This document shows positions 61,861 to 64,000 of a stretch of 64,000 bases of DNA, piece after piece. Position 1 is the stretch's first letter. Every line of letters begins with the position of its first letter. Source of the DNA: JBCCGG01 sp039029395. Lineage in GTDB: Bacteria; Pseudomonadota; Alphaproteobacteria; Kiloniellales; JAKSDN01. The stretch is from NCBI GenBank assembly GCA_039029395.1, contig JBCCGG010000002.1, positions 195,792 through 259,791 of the forward strand. The letters run 5' to 3'. The position numbers and the translations under genes were made by a program. Under the pieces are notes generated by a model. That model was given only the letters and a program-made list of their open reading frames with translations. It ran no database searches and had not been told where the DNA came from.

Positions 61861-63668
61861 GCCGCCGCCTCCGGGTCGCTTGTACCGGTCGTCGCCTTGG
61901 CGGCGTAACCGCGCGGTGTATAGACCCAGCAGCCGCCGGCGGGCCGCGCGACGCGCCGGGTCGCGCTCGAGCCGATCAGCACCAGGGTCAGCATGTCCGC
62001 CTGGTCGGGGGTGAGATCCACAAGGTCGATGACCCGCAGGGACTCGCCGCTGCGGCCCAGGTTGCGCGCGAGCACCACCGGGGTATCGCCCGGCCGGTGG
62101 GCGCTTAAAATCTCGGCAGCCCTGGCCAGCTGATGATCGCGCTTCTTGGACACCGGGTTGTAGATCGCGACCACGAAGTCGCCCTCGGCCGCGGCTTTGA
62201 GACGGCGCTCGATCGCGGCCCAGGGGGTCAGCAAGTCGGACAGCGAGATGGCGCAAAAATCGTGGCCCAGCGGCGCGCCGATCCGCGCGGCCGCCGCCTG
62301 AAGGGCCGATATGCCCGGCACTACGGTGATCGCCGGCCGCATCCAGGCCGGCTGCCCGCCGCGCTCGAGCAGCTCGAAGACCAAGGCCGCCATGGCGTAG
62401 ATGCCCGGATCGCCGGAGCACACCAGGGCGACCGCCCGGCCCTCGGCCGCCAGTTCCAGGGCGATGCGCGCCCGGGCCTCCTCCTCGCCCAACTGGTAGG
62501 CGTGGCGCGCCTTGCCCTCGGCCTGGCTGCCGAGCAGGTCCAGGTAGAGCCCATAGCCGACCAGGTCGCTCGCCCCGGCGACCGCCGCCTCGGCCTCGGG
62601 CGTGCGCCAGGCCCGATCGCCGGGCCCGATGCCGACCACCGCGAGGCTGCCGCGCGGCCGCCCGGCCGGGCCAATCGGCTGGGGCGCGATCGCAACGGCG
62701 CAGGTGGCCCGGCGCGACTTGGTCTTGGCGACGATCAGGCGGCCAGCCGGTCCGGCCGCGGCCAGGGCGGCGCCCTCGGCGACCCCGTGACATCCGACCT
62801 CCCGGAACACCGCCTCCGACGGTGTCGCCAGGCGTGGCGCCTCCGCCTCCAGGGTCGCGGCGTCGAAGAAGCGCGCGGGAACCTCCAGCCCGGCGGCCAA
62901 GGCCTGCACCGCGTTCTCGTCGGCCTTGAGGTCGAGCGAGTAGACACCCGCGAGCGCCCCGGGCGCCAGGCCCTGGGTGGCCAAGGTCTCATGAACCAGA
63001 GCGTCGAGTTCCTCGGCCTCGCAGCCGCGCTCGCAGCCGACACCGAGCGCCAGAGTGGCCGGGTGATAGACCAATTCCCGGGCCGAGCCGGTTTCAGCCC
63101 GCTCGGTGATCTTGATCGCGAGTTCGCCGTCCTCGGCCCAGGGCAGATCGCTCTCGGTGAGCCAGGGTGCGGTGCCCTCCAAACGCACGCTTGAACCGGA
63201 CAAGAGCGCCGCGGCGAAGGCCTTGTGGTCCTCGGGATTGGCCAGGCGCCAGCCATGGGGCGGCGCGTCGAGCGCGACACCGAAGCGCCGGTCGCTTGCC
63301 GTGGTGATCGCCGGGGCCACGCCCAGGATCTTGCCGATCCTTTCGGCCAGGGCGTTGGCGCCCCGGTGGCCGCCCAAGAGTGGCACCACCGCGCCGCCGT
63401 CCTCGGCGACCACGACGACCGGCGGCTCGGCGCCCTTGTCGTCGAGCAAGGGCCCTAGGATGCGCACGACAATTCCCGTGGCGCAAAAGGCGACGATCGG
63501 CCGGCCGTCCCGGAACAGCCCTTGCAGATGGCCGGCGACGGCCGCGAAGCGCACCTCGGCCGCCGGATCCCGGCCGTGCATCTCGGCGCCGGGCAGGCCG
63601 GCGGCAACCCGGCGGGCGGTTTCCAAGCCCCCTGGGGTCAGGCTGACAAGGGCGGGGTTTTCCCTCAT
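61857..63668 (-). CDS. CbiG - CobJ/CbiH fusion: cobalt-precorrin-5A hydrolase and precorrin-3B C17-methyltransferase
   Basis: 603 residues. Residues ~1-325 are CbiG-like (VAFCATGIVVRILGPLLDDK, VVPLLGGHRGANALAERIG, LALGVGCERGCEAEELDALV). Residues ~340-603 are the CobJ/CbiH methyltransferase (SLAVVGIGPGDRAWRTPEAE, VALVCSGDPGIYAMAALVFE, VVPGISALQAAAARIGAPLG). CbiG opens the lactone ring after contraction and releases acetaldehyde, a step of the anaerobic route. The fusion is known in some bacteria. ATGA overlaps on both sides tie it to CobI and CobM. Confidence 0.92.
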   Translation of the reverse strand: MRENPALVSLTPGGLETARRVAAGLPGAEMHGRDPAAEVRFAAVAGHLQGLFRDGRPIVAFCATGIVVRILGPLLDDKGAEPPVVVVAEDGGAVVPLLGGHRGANALAERIGKILGVAPAITTASDRRFGVALDAPPHGWRLANPEDHKAFAAALLSGSSVRLEGTAPWLTESDLPWAEDGELAIKITERAETGSARELVYHPATLALGVGCERGCEAEELDALVHETLATQGLAPGALAGVYSLDLKADENAVQALAAGLEVPARFFDAATLEAEAPRLATPSEAVFREVGCHGVAEGAALAAAGPAGRLIVAKTKSRRATCAVAIAPQPIGPAGRPRGSLAVVGIGPGDRAWRTPEAEAAVAGASDLVGYGLYLDLLGSQAEGKARHAYQLGEEEARARIALELAAEGRAVALVCSGDPGIYAMAALVFELLERGGQPAWMRPAITVVPGISALQAAAARIGAPLGHDFCAISLSDLLTPWAAIERRLKAAAEGDFVVAIYNPVSKKRDHQLARAAEILSAHRPGDTPVVLARNLGRSGESLRVIDLVDLTPDQADMLTLVLIGSSATRRVARPAGGCWVYTPRGYAAKATTGTSDPEAAA

Positions 63669-64000
63669 TTCCAGGCTTTGCCTTTTTTGTGGAGCAGTAT
63701 CATGGAGAAGTAGGGTACCGTTTTGGGGTCGACGGAGTCGAGCGGCAGGAGGCGCTGGCTGGTCATGGTGGCGTGCTCCACATAGACCGCGCGGCCGCTT
63801 AAGTCGAGGCGTTCGAGCAGGCCTTTGACCTTCGGGAAGTGGCGCCCCAGCTTGATGATGGCGGCGGCGTCGTCTTGGCGCAGGCGGGCTTCGAGCTGGG
63901 CCTCGGGCAGGGGGGCTGGCAAGACGGCGAGCACGTCGTTGCGCGCCGCCAAGGGCTGGCCGAGCACCGCGGCGCAGGCGGTCAGCGACGAGACGCCGGG
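63665..64000 (-). CDS. cobI: Precorrin-2 C20-methyltransferase (CobI/CbiL), C-terminal part
   Basis: The frame runs to the window edge with PGVSSLTACAAVLGQPLAAR, then NDVLAVLPAPLPEAQLEARL, AAIIKLGRHFPKVKGLLERL and VYVEHATMTSQRLLPLDS, the conserved C-terminal half of CobI/CbiL. It methylates C20 of precorrin-2. The N-terminus lies outside. Stop overlaps the next start by four bases. Confidence 0.88.
   Translation of the reverse strand, partial: PGVSSLTACAAVLGQPLAARNDVLAVLPAPLPEAQLEARLRQDDAAAIIKLGRHFPKVKGLLERLDLSGRAVYVEHATMTSQRLLPLDSVDPKTVPYFSMILLHKKGKAWK

Overview
The window is high-GC chromosomal DNA, most likely from an alphaproteobacterium of the Rhodospirillales type. This is an inference from the gene content: a DUF2336-type protein, DUF1194 and AIM24 proteins, BetI-like regulators, a polyamine-type ABC system, and a cobalamin cluster mixing CbiD/CbiG with Cob-type enzymes. 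Most of the window has dense, short-spaced, host-like genes. About 11-22.7 kb is clearly accessory, with lower and patchy GC.

Layout. 0-11 kb: a partial C13-family peptidase, a Tat-exported intradiol dioxygenase, a 1295-residue coiled-coil/DUF2336 membrane protein, small hypotheticals, trans-aconitate methyltransferase, a MerR-controlled cation transporter and a glutathione S-transferase (GST). 11-22.7 kb: an accessory island. A segment containing the 3' end of the GST gene recurs three more times (about 12.4, 17.4 and 19.7 kb), and the copies separate cargo blocks: a PEP-CTERM protein with a sigma-54 promoter; an IS91-like element with its tyrosine recombinase plus a methyltransferase/LysR pair; and a radical SAM gene broken by one amber codon. 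An alpha/beta-hydrolase-adenylyl cyclase fusion, a substrate-binding-protein remnant and an esterase-like hydrolase follow.

22.9-35.2 kb: a gamma-butyrobetaine-hydroxylase-like dioxygenase, a membrane/cNMP-type sensor, a redoxin, a MarR-MOSC pair, cysteine dioxygenase plus GST opposite a Cys-rich ArsR regulator, a molybdopterin oxidoreductase, AIM24, a large branched palindrome and small conserved proteins.

35.6-52.6 kb: the most interesting region. A six-gene, translationally coupled minus-strand operon (two CrtI/PYROXD2-like FAD enzymes, a GcvT-like protein, a class III aminotransferase, two FAD amine oxidases) diverges from a BetI-like regulator, an acyl-CoA dehydrogenase and a PotABC-type importer. 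The matching PotD-type binding protein is followed by a single ORF fusing a TetR/BetI-like regulator to a Rieske oxygenase alpha subunit. A GFA-family protein sits next door. I read this as an uptake-and-degradation system for a methylated amine, betaine or polyamine-like compound; the substrate cannot be told from sequence.

53.5-64 kb: corrin-ring biosynthesis (CobB/CbiA, CobA, CbiD, CobK/CbiJ, then CobI, a CbiG-CobJ fusion and CobM) with an ATGA-coupled glutamate-semialdehyde-aminomutase-like PLP enzyme, interrupted by a membrane glycosyltransferase and a small PLDc_N membrane protein. I saw no tRNA, rRNA or CRISPR array.
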